From assembly GCF_000423925.1 (NCBI RefSeq), contig NZ_AUIX01000016.1, positions 62,001 to 126,000 of the forward strand: 64,000 nt of DNA. Direction: 5' to 3'. Positions 36,271 through 44,860 of the stretch are shown in pieces. How positions within the stretch are numbered: the first letter of the stretch is position 1; every line of letters starts with the position of its first letter. This stretch comes from Butyrivibrio sp. VCD2006 (GTDB taxonomy: Bacteria; Bacillota; Clostridia; Lachnospirales; Lachnospiraceae). The notes under the pieces are model-generated. The model worked only from the letters and a program-made list of their open reading frames with translations, did not search any database and had not been told where the DNA came from. The position numbers were made by a program, and so were the translations under genes.

Positions 36271-37419
36271 TTATGCCATCAGCATTCTGAACATTTCAAT
36301 AACCTGTTCCTTGGTTGCTTCTCTGGGATTGCCGGGATAGCACGCATCATTAAGAGCATCAGTTGCAAGTACATCGAGATCCTCTTCCTTGATCTTATCA
36401 AGTGTCTTCGGAATTCCAACATCCTCTGAAAGCTTCTTAACAGCGTTAATAGCTGCATCTCTGTACTCTTCCTGTGACATGTTATCAACGCCTTCTACAC
36501 CCATTGCTCTTGCAACTTCACGAAGTCTCTCGCCTGTGTACTCGCGGTTGAACTCCATGGAGATGGGAAGGAACATAGCGCATGCAACACCATGAGGAGT
36601 GTCATAGTGAGCAGAAAGTGTATGTGCCATAGCGTGGTCGATACCAAGACCAACGTTTGAGAATCCCATTCCTGCGATGTACTGGCCAAGTGCCATTCCT
36701 TCACGACCTTCCTTGGTATTCTCAACCGCACCGCGAAGATGCTTGGAAATGAGCTTGATAGCCTCGAGATGGAACATATCTGTCATCTCCCATGCTGCTC
36801 TTGTTGTATAGCCCTCGATAGCGTGTGTAAGTGCGTCCATACCTGTAGAAGCTGTAAGTCCCTTAGGCATAGATGACATCATCTCGGGATCAACGATAGC
36901 CACGATAGGCATATCATGAGTATCTACACAAACGAACTTTCTCTCTTTTTCAACGTCTGTAATAACGTAATTGATTGTAACCTCTGCAGCTGTTCCAGCT
37001 GTAGTTGCTACTGCAATGATCGGAACACAAGGATTCTTTGTGGGAGCAACTCCCTCAAGAGAACGGACATCAGCAAACTCAGGATTTGTGATGATGATAC
37101 CGATAGCCTTGGAAGTATCCATTGAAGATCCACCACCAACTGCTACGATGCAGTCAGCACCGGACTTTTTGAAAGCTTCAACACCATTTTTAACATTTTC
37201 AATTGTGGGATTGGGCTTAATATCTGAATAGATTTCATAAGGGATCTTTGCTTCATCAAGAAGATCTGTAACCTTTGCTGTTACACCAAATTTAATAAGG
37301 TCAGGATCAGATGCAACGAATGCTTTCTTAAAACCGCGGCTGTTAATCTCGCCAACAACCTCTTTTACTGCACCTGCTCCATGATAGGATGTACCGTTAA
37401 GTGAAATTCTGTTTGCCAT
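36271..37419 (-). CDS. fucO: Lactaldehyde / propanediol oxidoreductase, iron-dependent
   Basis: A 382-residue group III iron alcohol dehydrogenase, very close to E. coli FucO by eye (NPEFADVRSLEG, TTAGTAAEVTINYVITD, RKFVCVDTHDMP, GMGFSNVGLGIDHAMAH). Coenzyme loop: VGGGSSMDTSKAIG. Metal ligands: Asp and His in GMDALTHAIEGY, and His in DHAMAH and DTPHGVA. It reduces lactaldehyde to 1,2-propanediol with NADH. Fucose or rhamnose genes are not adjacent. A 15-bp palindrome lies in the leader. GGAGGG precedes the ATG. Confidence 0.93.
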   Translation of the reverse strand: MANRISLNGTSYHGAGAVKEVVGEINSRGFKKAFVASDPDLIKFGVTAKVTDLLDEAKIPYEIYSDIKPNPTIENVKNGVEAFKKSGADCIVAVGGGSSMDTSKAIGIIITNPEFADVRSLEGVAPTKNPCVPIIAVATTAGTAAEVTINYVITDVEKERKFVCVDTHDMPIVAIVDPEMMSSMPKGLTASTGMDALTHAIEGYTTRAAWEMTDMFHLEAIKLISKHLRGAVENTKEGREGMALGQYIAGMGFSNVGLGIDHAMAHTLSAHYDTPHGVACAMFLPISMEFNREYTGERLREVARAMGVEGVDNMSQEEYRDAAINAVKKLSEDVGIPKTLDKIKEEDLDVLATDALNDACYPGNPREATKEQVIEMFRMLMA

Positions 37420-37449
37420 AATGCTATACCCTCCAAACTTTTTTTCTCC

Positions 37450-37464
37450 CCTGTGTTACACAGG
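37450..37464. promoter_or_regulatory. 15-bp palindrome in the fucO leader
   Basis: CCTGTGT-T-ACACAGG, a perfect 7-1-7 inverted repeat ending 31 bases before the fucO start. Position suits an operator of the adjacent TetR-type regulator (inference). Confidence 0.5.
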
Positions 37465-37636
37465 TTGTTTTAACCAGTAATAATGATAGCATTTATCAGC
37501 TTTTAACATAAGTTACACTTTACCGTTTTTGTACCAAAATTTGTTTATCACTCTTTTGTTTTTGGGTACCGGAATATTCTTGCTACTCTTTTCTGTTTTG
37601 GCTATAAGGATCAAATAGAGGTATATCGCATTGGCC

Positions 37637-38194
37637 TCAAAGTATCTTTAACTCAGTGAATATTTCATTTAGCCTTGGTGGCATGGCATCAATCATTATA
37701 TCTGCCAGTTCTTCCTCAGATTCCTTCATACCCTTAAGTACCCATTGCACAGTCATATAAATCGAAGCCTGACAATACATCTCAAGAAGCTTCCTTATTT
37801 TCTTTTCAGGCAATTCTCCCGTCTTTTCTCTGATGAGCCTGCAATAAAACTCAAATATCATATAAAAGTCGTGATCCTTCAGATTATTCTGCTCATCCAC
37901 TTTAAACGCAGCCGCAAAGAAAACTCTCTCCGCCTTAATGTATCTGAATTTCTTGATAAGCCCTTCTCTCAAACTCTCCGTACTGCCAAGTTCCTTAAAG
38001 GATTGTTCAAGAAGCCTGTCAAAATACCAGTTTATGAGGTCATACTTATCTATGAAATTGCGGTAGAAGGTCTGACGTGATACGCCGCACACTTCCACTA
38101 TCTGCTTTACTGTTATATTCTCCACAGAGGTCGTCTTCATACATGTTTTTATTGCCTCTGCAAGCTTGTATTTACTGTCGTTTTGCTTATTCAT
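37637..38194 (-). CDS. TetR-family regulator
   Basis: A 185-residue regulator with helix-turn-helix VKQIVEVCGVSRQTFYRNFIDKY at ~24-46 and a helical C-terminal domain of the TetR/DhaS-like subtype (LINWYFDRLLEQ; EFYCRLIREKTGELP). It lies directly upstream of fucO, same strand, so it may control fucO through the palindrome at 37450. Confidence 0.88.
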   Translation of the reverse strand: MNKQNDSKYKLAEAIKTCMKTTSVENITVKQIVEVCGVSRQTFYRNFIDKYDLINWYFDRLLEQSFKELGSTESLREGLIKKFRYIKAERVFFAAAFKVDEQNNLKDHDFYMIFEFYCRLIREKTGELPEKKIRKLLEMYCQASIYMTVQWVLKGMKESEEELADIMIDAMPPRLNEIFTELKIL

Positions 38195-38282
38195 AACATG
38201 CCCTTAACTTTTTTTACTGTGAACGCCTTTTTCATTCATTGGTACTATTTTAGAGAGTAATACCAGCAGAACATTTTTGCTC

Positions 38283-39464
38283 CTATAGTAAAAACTTTGC
38301 CATGCAGTAATTACTGAGGTCCAGACCATAGTCTGTTAGATGAATTCCGTCCTCAGTTACTTCCAGAAGCTCTTCACCTCTTAGCTCTGCGATCACTTCG
38401 CCGAAGACCTCAGCCATTTCACAAGAAAAGCGCCTCTCAAACTCCGCACAGGAAACACCACGAACCATGCGAAGCCCCAGAAACATAAACTCCTCCATTT
38501 GCTCATTCTTGCTAAGTGGCTGAACTTCGGTGCGTATAGCTTTCAAAATATCAAAAATATCTAACTTATTAATAGCTTCCACATAGTTTGAAAGCTCTGA
38601 GATATTCCTGTAGCGAATGCCCTTCATAAGAGATGCTGCGCCAATTCCAAAGCCAATATAATCTCCACCATTCCAGTACCTGACATTATGTCTGCTTTCA
38701 CGGTCAGACTTTGAATAATTGGAAATCTCATAGCGGTAATAGCCGTTCTTTTCCAGTATCTCTTTAGTTCTATGGTACATCTCCCGCTCTGTATCCTCGT
38801 CAGGGAGTGGGAGGAGATGCTCTCTCCTAATTCCAGAATTCTCCCCATACATCTCATAAAAAGGTGTCCCCTCCTCAATTATGAGGCTGTAAGCTGAAAT
38901 ATGCTCAGGTGATGGTTCAAGAGAGCAGACGTACTCAAGATTACTCTCCCAATCGCGCAGGGTCTGCCCCGGAAGAGCACTCATGAGATCCACATTTACA
39001 TTGTCGAAACCGGCAAGCCTTGCATTTTTATAGCACTCCTCAAACTGTTTTCTATTGTGGATTCGCCCCAGTATCAGAAGTTCATTGTCTTTCGCTGACT
39101 GGAGGCCAATGCTTATTCTGTTAATTCCTGCATCTCTATAGAGCCTTAGTGCCTTATAATCAGCCGTACCGGGATTACACTCGATTGTGATCTCAGCATT
39201 CTCCGCAAGATTGTACTGCCCCTTTAAAACGCCCATAATATCAGCAATATAAGAAGGTTCCACAGATGTTGGCGTGCCGCCTCCTATGAAAACCGAGGTC
39301 ACTTCATAATCCTCACATTCTCCTGCACTTATCTCAATCTCTTTTTTCAGAGCATCAAAATAAAGTGCCTGCTGCTCCATCCCCTCCGGAAAGGAGAGGA
39401 AGTCGCAGTATAGGCACTTCTGTTTACAAAATGGTATGTGGATATAAATTCCTATTGAATTCAT
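38283..39464 (-). CDS. hemW: HemW-like radical SAM protein
   Basis: A 393-residue radical SAM protein of the HemN/HemW family. The 4Fe-4S motif is IPFCKQKCLYCDF (CxxxCxxC), then SVFIGGGTPTSVE and NAEITIECNPGTADYK. HemW inserts heme rather than oxidising coproporphyrinogen; the family is often misannotated as hemN. Its ATG follows lepA by 68 nt. The Shine-Dalgarno GAGG, seven bases before the ATG, is the edge of a dispersed hairpin repeat. Confidence 0.92.
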   Translation of the reverse strand: MNSIGIYIHIPFCKQKCLYCDFLSFPEGMEQQALYFDALKKEIEISAGECEDYEVTSVFIGGGTPTSVEPSYIADIMGVLKGQYNLAENAEITIECNPGTADYKALRLYRDAGINRISIGLQSAKDNELLILGRIHNRKQFEECYKNARLAGFDNVNVDLMSALPGQTLRDWESNLEYVCSLEPSPEHISAYSLIIEEGTPFYEMYGENSGIRREHLLPLPDEDTEREMYHRTKEILEKNGYYRYEISNYSKSDRESRHNVRYWNGGDYIGFGIGAASLMKGIRYRNISELSNYVEAINKLDIFDILKAIRTEVQPLSKNEQMEEFMFLGLRMVRGVSCAEFERRFSCEMAEVFGEVIAELRGEELLEVTEDGIHLTDYGLDLSNYCMAKFLL

Positions 39465-39470
39465 CTATTA

Positions 39471-39522
39471 CCCTCATCCGTCAGCTTCGCTGACACCTTC
39501 TCCCTGGAAGGGAGAAGGCTTT
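39471..39522 (-). repeat. Dispersed hairpin repeat, copy B (short form)
   Basis: CCCTCATCC, hairpin GTCAGC-TTC-GCTGAC, then CCTTCTCCC and GGGAGAAGG arms and CTT. Only six bases separate it from the hemW start; its GGATGAGGG end reads toward hemW. Confidence 0.9.
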
Positions 39523-39532
39523 ATGAATATGC

Positions 39533-41350
39533 TTAATTACCTTCGTCAAGCTTCAATACGCTCAGGAAGGCCTGCTGAGGAATCTCTACGCTACCAATCT
39601 GGCGCATCTTCTTTTTACCTTCCTTCTGTTTCTCAAGAAGCTTTCTCTTACGGCTGATATCACCACCGTAGCACTTGGCAAGGACGTCCTTACGCATAGC
39701 CTTAACTGTCTCACGGGCAATGATCTTGCCGCCCACAGCTGCCTGAATCGGAATCTCAAAAAGGTGTCTCGGAATCTCACCCTTAAGCTTCTCGCACATC
39801 TTGCGGCCGCGCTCGTATGCACCGTCCTTGTGAACGATGAATGAAAGCGCATCAACCTGCTCACGATTGATAAGGATATCAAGCTTAACAAGCTCAGAGC
39901 GCTCATATCCCTTTATCTCATAGTCAAAGGATGCATAGCCTCTAGATCTTGATTTAAGTGCATCAAAGAAGTCGTAAATGATCTCATTAAGCGGAAGCTC
40001 ATACTTAAGAACCGCTCTTGTAGCCTCAATGTACTCAGTACTTATGTAGGTTCCACGTCTCTCCTGGCAAAGCTGCATGATTGAGCCAACATAGTCTGTG
40101 GTAACCATGATCTCACCGTTTACAATGGGCTCCTCCATGTATTCAATCTCTGAAGGATCCGGAAGGTTTGACGGATTGGTCAGCTCAAATACTGTTCCGT
40201 CAGTTTTATGAACCTTATAGACAACACCGGGCGCGGTACTTACAAGGTCAAGATTATACTCTCTCTCAAGTCTCTCCTGGATTACCTCAAGGTGCAAAAG
40301 TCCAAGGAAGCCGGCTCTGAATCCGAATCCAAGAGCCTGTGATGTCTCGGGTTCATAGAAAAGAGAGGCATCATTAAGCTGCAATTTTTCAAGTGCATCA
40401 CGAAGTTCCGGATATCTGGCGGTATCTGCAGGGTAAAGTCCGCAGTAAACCATGGGCATTACCTTCTTGTAGCCCGGAAGTGCCTCAGTACAGGGATTCT
40501 GCGCATCAGTAACTGTATCACCGACACGTGCATCCTGAATATTCTTAATTGATGCTGTAAAGTATCCAACGCTTCCGGCTGAAAGCTCATCGCAGGGAAT
40601 AAACTGTCCCGGGCCAAAATATCCTACTTCAACAACTTCCCATGATGCTCCTGATGCCATGCACTTAGCAAGCATGCCCTTTTTCAAAACACCTTCTCTT
40701 ACGCGGACAAACACGATAACTCCGCGGTATGAGTCATATACTGAATCAAAAATAAGAGCCTGAAGCGGCGCCGTAGGATCACCTGTAGGTGCCGGAATCT
40801 TTTTCACAACGGACTCAAGGACATCCTCTATACCGGTTCCAAGCTTAGCTGAAACAAGAGGTGCATCATGCGCTTCAATTCCGATTACATCCTCAATTTC
40901 TTCCTTGACCTCATCAGGTCTTGCACTGGGAAGGTCAATCTTGTTTATTACAGGGAAAACGTCAAGGTCATGGTCAAGAGCCAGATATACATTAGCAAGA
41001 GTCTGAGCCTCAACGCCCTGAGTAGCGTCAACTACAAGGATTGCTCCGTCACAGGCTGCAAGGCTTCTTGAGACCTCATAGCCGAAATCCACGTGACCGG
41101 GAGTATCTATCATGTTGAAAACGTACTCCTCACCGTCCTTAGCCTTATAGACCATACGAACAGCCTGAGATTTGATGGTGATTCCTCTCTCACGCTCTAT
41201 GTCCATATTATCAAGGACCTGATTCTGCATCTCACGACTTGTGAGAACACCGGTGGTCTCGATCATACGGTCAGCCAGTGTGGACTTACCGTGATCTATG
41301 TGCGCAACTATGCAAAAATTTCTAATTTTACTCTGATCAAATTCTGCCAT
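39533..41350 (-). CDS. lepA: Elongation factor 4 (LepA)
   Basis: A 605-residue ribosomal GTPase that back-translocates or remodels stalled ribosomes. G-motifs: [28 protein letters not shown]; the C-terminal EF4 domain contains [21 protein letters not shown] chose the ATG at 41350 ([12 protein letters not shown]), preceded by TTGGAG, over an upstream start lacking a site. Followed by hemW, a frequent clostridial order. Confidence 0.97.
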   Translation of the reverse strand: MAEFDQSKIRNFCIVAHIDHGKSTLADRMIETTGVLTSREMQNQVLDNMDIERERGITIKSQAVRMVYKAKDGEEYVFNMIDTPGHVDFGYEVSRSLAACDGAILVVDATQGVEAQTLANVYLALDHDLDVFPVINKIDLPSARPDEVKEEIEDVIGIEAHDAPLVSAKLGTGIEDVLESVVKKIPAPTGDPTAPLQALIFDSVYDSYRGVIVFVRVREGVLKKGMLAKCMASGASWEVVEVGYFGPGQFIPCDELSAGSVGYFTASIKNIQDARVGDTVTDAQNPCTEALPGYKKVMPMVYCGLYPADTARYPELRDALEKLQLNDASLFYEPETSQALGFGFRAGFLGLLHLEVIQERLEREYNLDLVSTAPGVVYKVHKTDGTVFELTNPSNLPDPSEIEYMEEPIVNGEIMVTTDYVGSIMQLCQERRGTYISTEYIEATRAVLKYELPLNEIIYDFFDALKSRSRGYASFDYEIKGYERSELVKLDILINREQVDALSFIVHKDGAYERGRKMCEKLKGEIPRHLFEIPIQAAVGGKIIARETVKAMRKDVLAKCYGGDISRKRKLLEKQKEGKKKMRQIGSVEIPQQAFLSVLKLDEGN

Positions 41351-41415
41351 ATTACTCCAAATTCTATAAATAATAATTTGCTCTAAAAAGTCTAACAAGT
41401 AATGATAACATAAAT

Positions 41416-41446
41416 CAGCTGCGGCGAAAACCTTTCGCCGCAGCTG
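41416..41446 (-). terminator. Terminator of the surface beta-helix gene
   Basis: Perfect 14-bp stem CAGCTGCGGCGAAA / TTTCGCCGCAGCTG with a 3-nt loop; ATTTATGTT follows on the minus strand. Confidence 0.85.
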
Positions 41447-41467
41447 CGTAGTATATAAATAATTTAT

Positions 41468-43078
41468 TTATGAAAGTGCCACACCATTTACATAAAGTGT
41501 ATAGCCATTAGTGTTTATACTTGATGCGTCGCCGTCAAAGGATGTGATATAAGTATCAGCTGTAAGAGTCCATGTACTGCTTTTATCTATAGATACTGAC
41601 ACGGTTCCAACCTCTGTAGAAACTGTTTCGCCCTTGGCATTAGTAATGTTTCCGTCAATTGTTCCTGTAAACTCTGAGCCATCTGTCAGATTAAGAGTAA
41701 GCTCAGAATCGCTTCCTACAAGAATTGTACCTTCAAGTATCTGGGCACTGGCATTTAACGTAGCATTGTTTACATCTCCATTCCAACCATCAGCACAAAC
41801 TGAAAGCAAAATATTGTCAGAATCCTTATTGACTATGCTTACACCATTCAAATTGATAATAGCCCTGGTATTTGTTACATGGAATACATGCCCGTTTTTG
41901 CTGGTAAGTGCTCCGCCATTCATAGTGAAGACTGACGTACCACTGTCTGCATCTCCTGACATGGACTGATAGATCATAATTGTGTCATAAAAAGTTGCAT
42001 TGCCGTTGGTATCAGTATTATTGGCGGTCATATCGCAGTCATTTAAGGTAATTGAGTTAATTCCCTCAATGCACACGCCTTCTGAAAGATTTGATGTAAG
42101 AGTCGCATTGGATACAGTAATGTCAGCAGTAGAATAAATTGCAGGTGAACCAAGTCCATTTGTAGTATAGCTGCCGCCATCAACCGTTACTGTACCGCCT
42201 CCTCGGTCTGTTCTGATTGCAGCCGAGGATCTTCCGCTGGTCTCAACAGTCAGATTTGAAGCTTCTGTAATACCGCCTCCGGTTGTCATGATTCCGCCGG
42301 AACCATCGCCTGTAGTGGTTATAGTAGTATCAGATATGATCACCTTTGTTCCATCACCCTCTGCACCGTTCTTACCACCGTTTCCGCCGTATGAGAAAAC
42401 TCCGTTAGCTCCATCTGCATCTGAAGTAATTGTTCCACCTGTAATCGTTGTGGTGGATCCGTCCTTTACCAAAACAGCTGCATTAAGGCCGTAAAAATTA
42501 CAGTTGTCTCCGCCGTCAGAATCACCGGTCTTAGTAACTGTGGCATCAGTTATGTTTACATCATCTGATGTGCTTATAATAAGTGCACTCTCATCTGCTG
42601 TGCTACTTTCGTAGGTTTCTCCGCTCTGAGAATCAGCACTTGTGATCTCTGTAGCTCCCTTGTACTCTATATCAGCACTGCTGCTTCCACCGCCAAATCC
42701 ACCGCCTCCCTCAGGAGGATTCCCAGGAGCCTCTCCATCAGGCTTTTCACCAGGAGCACCATCAGGCTTCTCTCCGGGTGCACCATCAGGTGCCTCACCT
42801 TCAGGCTTCTCACCCGGAGCACCATCAGGCGCTTCGCCGTCCGGCTTCTCCGGAGGTGTCTCTCCATCAGTAGGTTCTCCCTCAGGCTTGTCTGTAGAAG
42901 CGTCACTTTCTGTTTCTTCGGCAGGAGCCTCGCTATCCTCAGGGGCAGCCTCCTCTGTAATTGTTGTAGCTTCACTATTTGAGGTTCCTGTAGTAGGCTG
43001 ACTGCATGCTGTTACTGCTATGCACATCATTGTCATTATTGTTATAGGTAAAATTCTCTTTAATTCATTTCTTTTCAT
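41468..43078 (-). CDS. Surface lipoprotein with Pro/Gly repeats and beta-helix-like domain
   Basis: A 536-residue secreted protein. The signal peptide ends in a lipobox (IAVTAC). Residues ~30-60 are acidic; ~60-130 are tandem GEKPDGEAPDGAP-type repeats; ~135-536 are Thr/Asn/Gly-rich strands (TTITGGTITSDADGANGVFS; INLNGVSIVN; LTLNLTDGSEFTGTID) typical of a right-handed beta-helix, as in carbohydrate-binding lipoproteins of Lachnospiraceae. Probably a cell-surface structure or glycan-binding protein. No catalytic motif was found. Confidence 0.8.
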   Translation of the reverse strand: MKRNELKRILPITIMTMMCIAVTACSQPTTGTSNSEATTITEEAAPEDSEAPAEETESDASTDKPEGEPTDGETPPEKPDGEAPDGAPGEKPEGEAPDGAPGEKPDGAPGEKPDGEAPGNPPEGGGGFGGGSSSADIEYKGATEITSADSQSGETYESSTADESALIISTSDDVNITDATVTKTGDSDGGDNCNFYGLNAAVLVKDGSTTTITGGTITSDADGANGVFSYGGNGGKNGAEGDGTKVIISDTTITTTGDGSGGIMTTGGGITEASNLTVETSGRSSAAIRTDRGGGTVTVDGGSYTTNGLGSPAIYSTADITVSNATLTSNLSEGVCIEGINSITLNDCDMTANNTDTNGNATFYDTIMIYQSMSGDADSGTSVFTMNGGALTSKNGHVFHVTNTRAIINLNGVSIVNKDSDNILLSVCADGWNGDVNNATLNASAQILEGTILVGSDSELTLNLTDGSEFTGTIDGNITNAKGETVSTEVGTVSVSIDKSSTWTLTADTYITSFDGDASSINTNGYTLYVNGVALS

Positions 43079-43266
43079 TTCATAATCTCCTTGTTTGATG
43101 CCCGTTAAAGCGCATCCGTTTGCTTTATTTTAATGGGCATTATGAAGTGGAAACCTAAATTGAACTTAAAAAAATTTAAAGATTTATACAGTTCGCAGAA
43201 AGTTCACATTTTTCTAACATTCATTTTCACAGTGATGCGTAACCGTCCCCATGACTCAAAAACAAT

Positions 43267-43317
43267 AAAAAAAGAAGCTCAGCTATCGGTGAGAAGATAA
43301 CTGAACCTCTTTTAAAA
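43267..43317 (-). terminator. Terminator of rpsT
   Basis: On the minus strand AAAAGAGGTTCAGTTATC pairs with GATAGCTGAGCTTCTTTT, with a T-tail. Confidence 0.8.
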
Positions 43318-43332
43318 GTCTTAATATATAAA

Positions 43333-43596
43333 TTACTGAATCTTGTTAACAGCCTGAGCAAGACGAGAAACTTTTCTAGAAGCTGTGTTCTTCTTGAATA
43401 CGCCCTTAGACTCAGCCTTGTCGATTGCTGATGTAGCAGCAAGGAGTGCCTTAGCAGCCTCGTCCTTGTTTCCAGCCTCGATAGCTGTTCTAACCTTCTT
43501 GATCTCTGTCTTTACAGCAGACTTGATAGCCTGATTTCTAGCAGCCTTTTTCTGATTTGTAAGAATTCTCTTCTTGGCAGATTTGATATTAGCCAT
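43333..43596 (-). CDS. rpsT: 30S ribosomal protein S20
   Basis: An 87-residue basic, helical S20: MANIKSAKKRILTNQKKAAR start, RTAIEAGNKDEAAKALLAA core, NTASRKVSRLAQAVNKI end. It binds 16S rRNA helix 44 region early in assembly. I chose the ATG at 43596 after GGAGG; four extra codons upstream contain the site itself. Own terminator. Confidence 0.97.
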   Translation of the reverse strand: MANIKSAKKRILTNQKKAARNQAIKSAVKTEIKKVRTAIEAGNKDEAAKALLAATSAIDKAESKGVFKKNTASRKVSRLAQAVNKIQ

Positions 43597-43784
43597 AATT
43601 TCCTCCATATTGTTACTTAATTGAAATTTGATACGTTATCATAGGTAATATGGCTCTGAAACCGGACACGGACAGTCAATGCCACATACACCCAAATATT
43701 TTAGCTATTTCCTATTCCAATGTCAAGCCTTTTCTCAATCACAGCCATCATACATCAAACAAAGTTCTATAACCTTAATCTAAA

Positions 43785-44753
43785 TCAAACCTCCGGATTA
43801 GAAAAATCTATAACAGGATTTTCAGGCTCCTTAACGTGCTCTATCTCCACAACATTAAGAAGAGGTCCAACGCCCTGATACTCGGGAACAAGTGCTTTTC
43901 TTACCTCAGCGGTAACCTTGATCCAATCCTTTTCCTTGAGCTCAGAAGCCTTGTCATATTCACATTTAAATCCAAGGAACTGCATATCCTCAGCGCAGCA
44001 GGTCATTGCCATTCTGCCGGGAACAAATGCATTGTCCGCCATATCGAAGGGCTTAGCCACCATAGCTGTAAATCTTACCTTTTTTCCATCATATCTGTCT
44101 ACGTGCTCGAGAGCATCAAGATAGAACATTCCATAGCCAAAGTTATTGAGCTCAATGGGATCCTGGTTAAGGTCAAAGGGCAGGTCCTCATCAAGAGTCA
44201 CATCTACCTCTCCGTTCATATCCTCGAAGATGATGTCCGCCTTCTGGTTGATGGCTTTAACATTTCTCTTGTAAGTAGCGAGGTCCTCTATTCCGTCACA
44301 TCTGTTGAACAGAATAAGCTCTGAGTTTCTGAGCTGCTCGGATAAAAGTGATTTCATGTTGGTGAAATAAAGCTCGAAGCTTGAAGCATCAATGATAGTG
44401 ATCTGCTGCTCGAGTCTCCATGCCTTGGGAAGACGGAAATTCTTAAAATTCCACATTCCGTTATACTCGATAAGAACTCTTTCAGGATCATACTTAGCCT
44501 CAAGTGCCATCAGAGTTGCAGGTGTGAAATCCTCCTCATCCTCTATGGTCTCAAGTATTGTATTTGTTGCCTTTAAGAGTTTTTCGTCATACTCATTCTC
44601 GCCCTCTTCGCAAACAATAAGAAGAGTCTCTCCCTTGGTCTTAAAGTATGGCTGTGCAAGCGTATACTTGAAGAAATCTGTCTTTCCACTGTCAAGGAAT
44701 CCATTTATTACATAAACCGGTTTCATTTTCTTTTCTCTTTTCCTTCCAAACAT
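43785..44753 (-). CDS. COG0523-like GTPase fused to a second metal-related domain
   Basis: A 322-residue two-domain protein. The N-terminal half is a CobW/COG0523-like P-loop GTPase (VINGFLDSGKTDFFKYTL; IIDASSFELYFTNM; ILFNRCDGIEDL in place of NKxD), but lacks the CxCC metal motif. From ~residue 215 a different domain follows (GKKVRFTAMVAKPF; GRMAMTCCAEDMQFLGFKC; DWIKVTAEVRKALVPEYQG), resembling the C-terminal region of the YcgQ/TIGR03943 family linked to zinc uptake permeases. The fusion suggests a metal-trafficking role. It sits just downstream of the His-rich COG0523 gene. Confidence 0.7.
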   Translation of the reverse strand: MFGRKREKKMKPVYVINGFLDSGKTDFFKYTLAQPYFKTKGETLLIVCEEGENEYDEKLLKATNTILETIEDEEDFTPATLMALEAKYDPERVLIEYNGMWNFKNFRLPKAWRLEQQITIIDASSFELYFTNMKSLLSEQLRNSELILFNRCDGIEDLATYKRNVKAINQKADIIFEDMNGEVDVTLDEDLPFDLNQDPIELNNFGYGMFYLDALEHVDRYDGKKVRFTAMVAKPFDMADNAFVPGRMAMTCCAEDMQFLGFKCEYDKASELKEKDWIKVTAEVRKALVPEYQGVGPLLNVVEIEHVKEPENPVIDFSNPEV

Positions 44754-44781
44754 AAATAAAGTAACTCCATACGCAATTACC

Positions 44782-44811
44782 CCGCCAAGGTAAAAGCCTT
44801 AAAGCGGGGAA
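44782..44811 (-). terminator. Hairpin between the two COG0523 genes
   Basis: CCCCGC / GCGGGG with inner AAGG/CCTT; no T-run, so probably a weak or processing hairpin. Confidence 0.45.
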
Positions 44812-44860
44812 TTGATGATAATTTAAGTAGGCGTCAAAAGTATTTGCCGTTTACTAAAAA

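Noticed and set aside
38283..39464. Annotation as coproporphyrinogen III oxidase HemN
   Set aside because: Length and isolated context fit HemW better; the family is commonly mislabelled.
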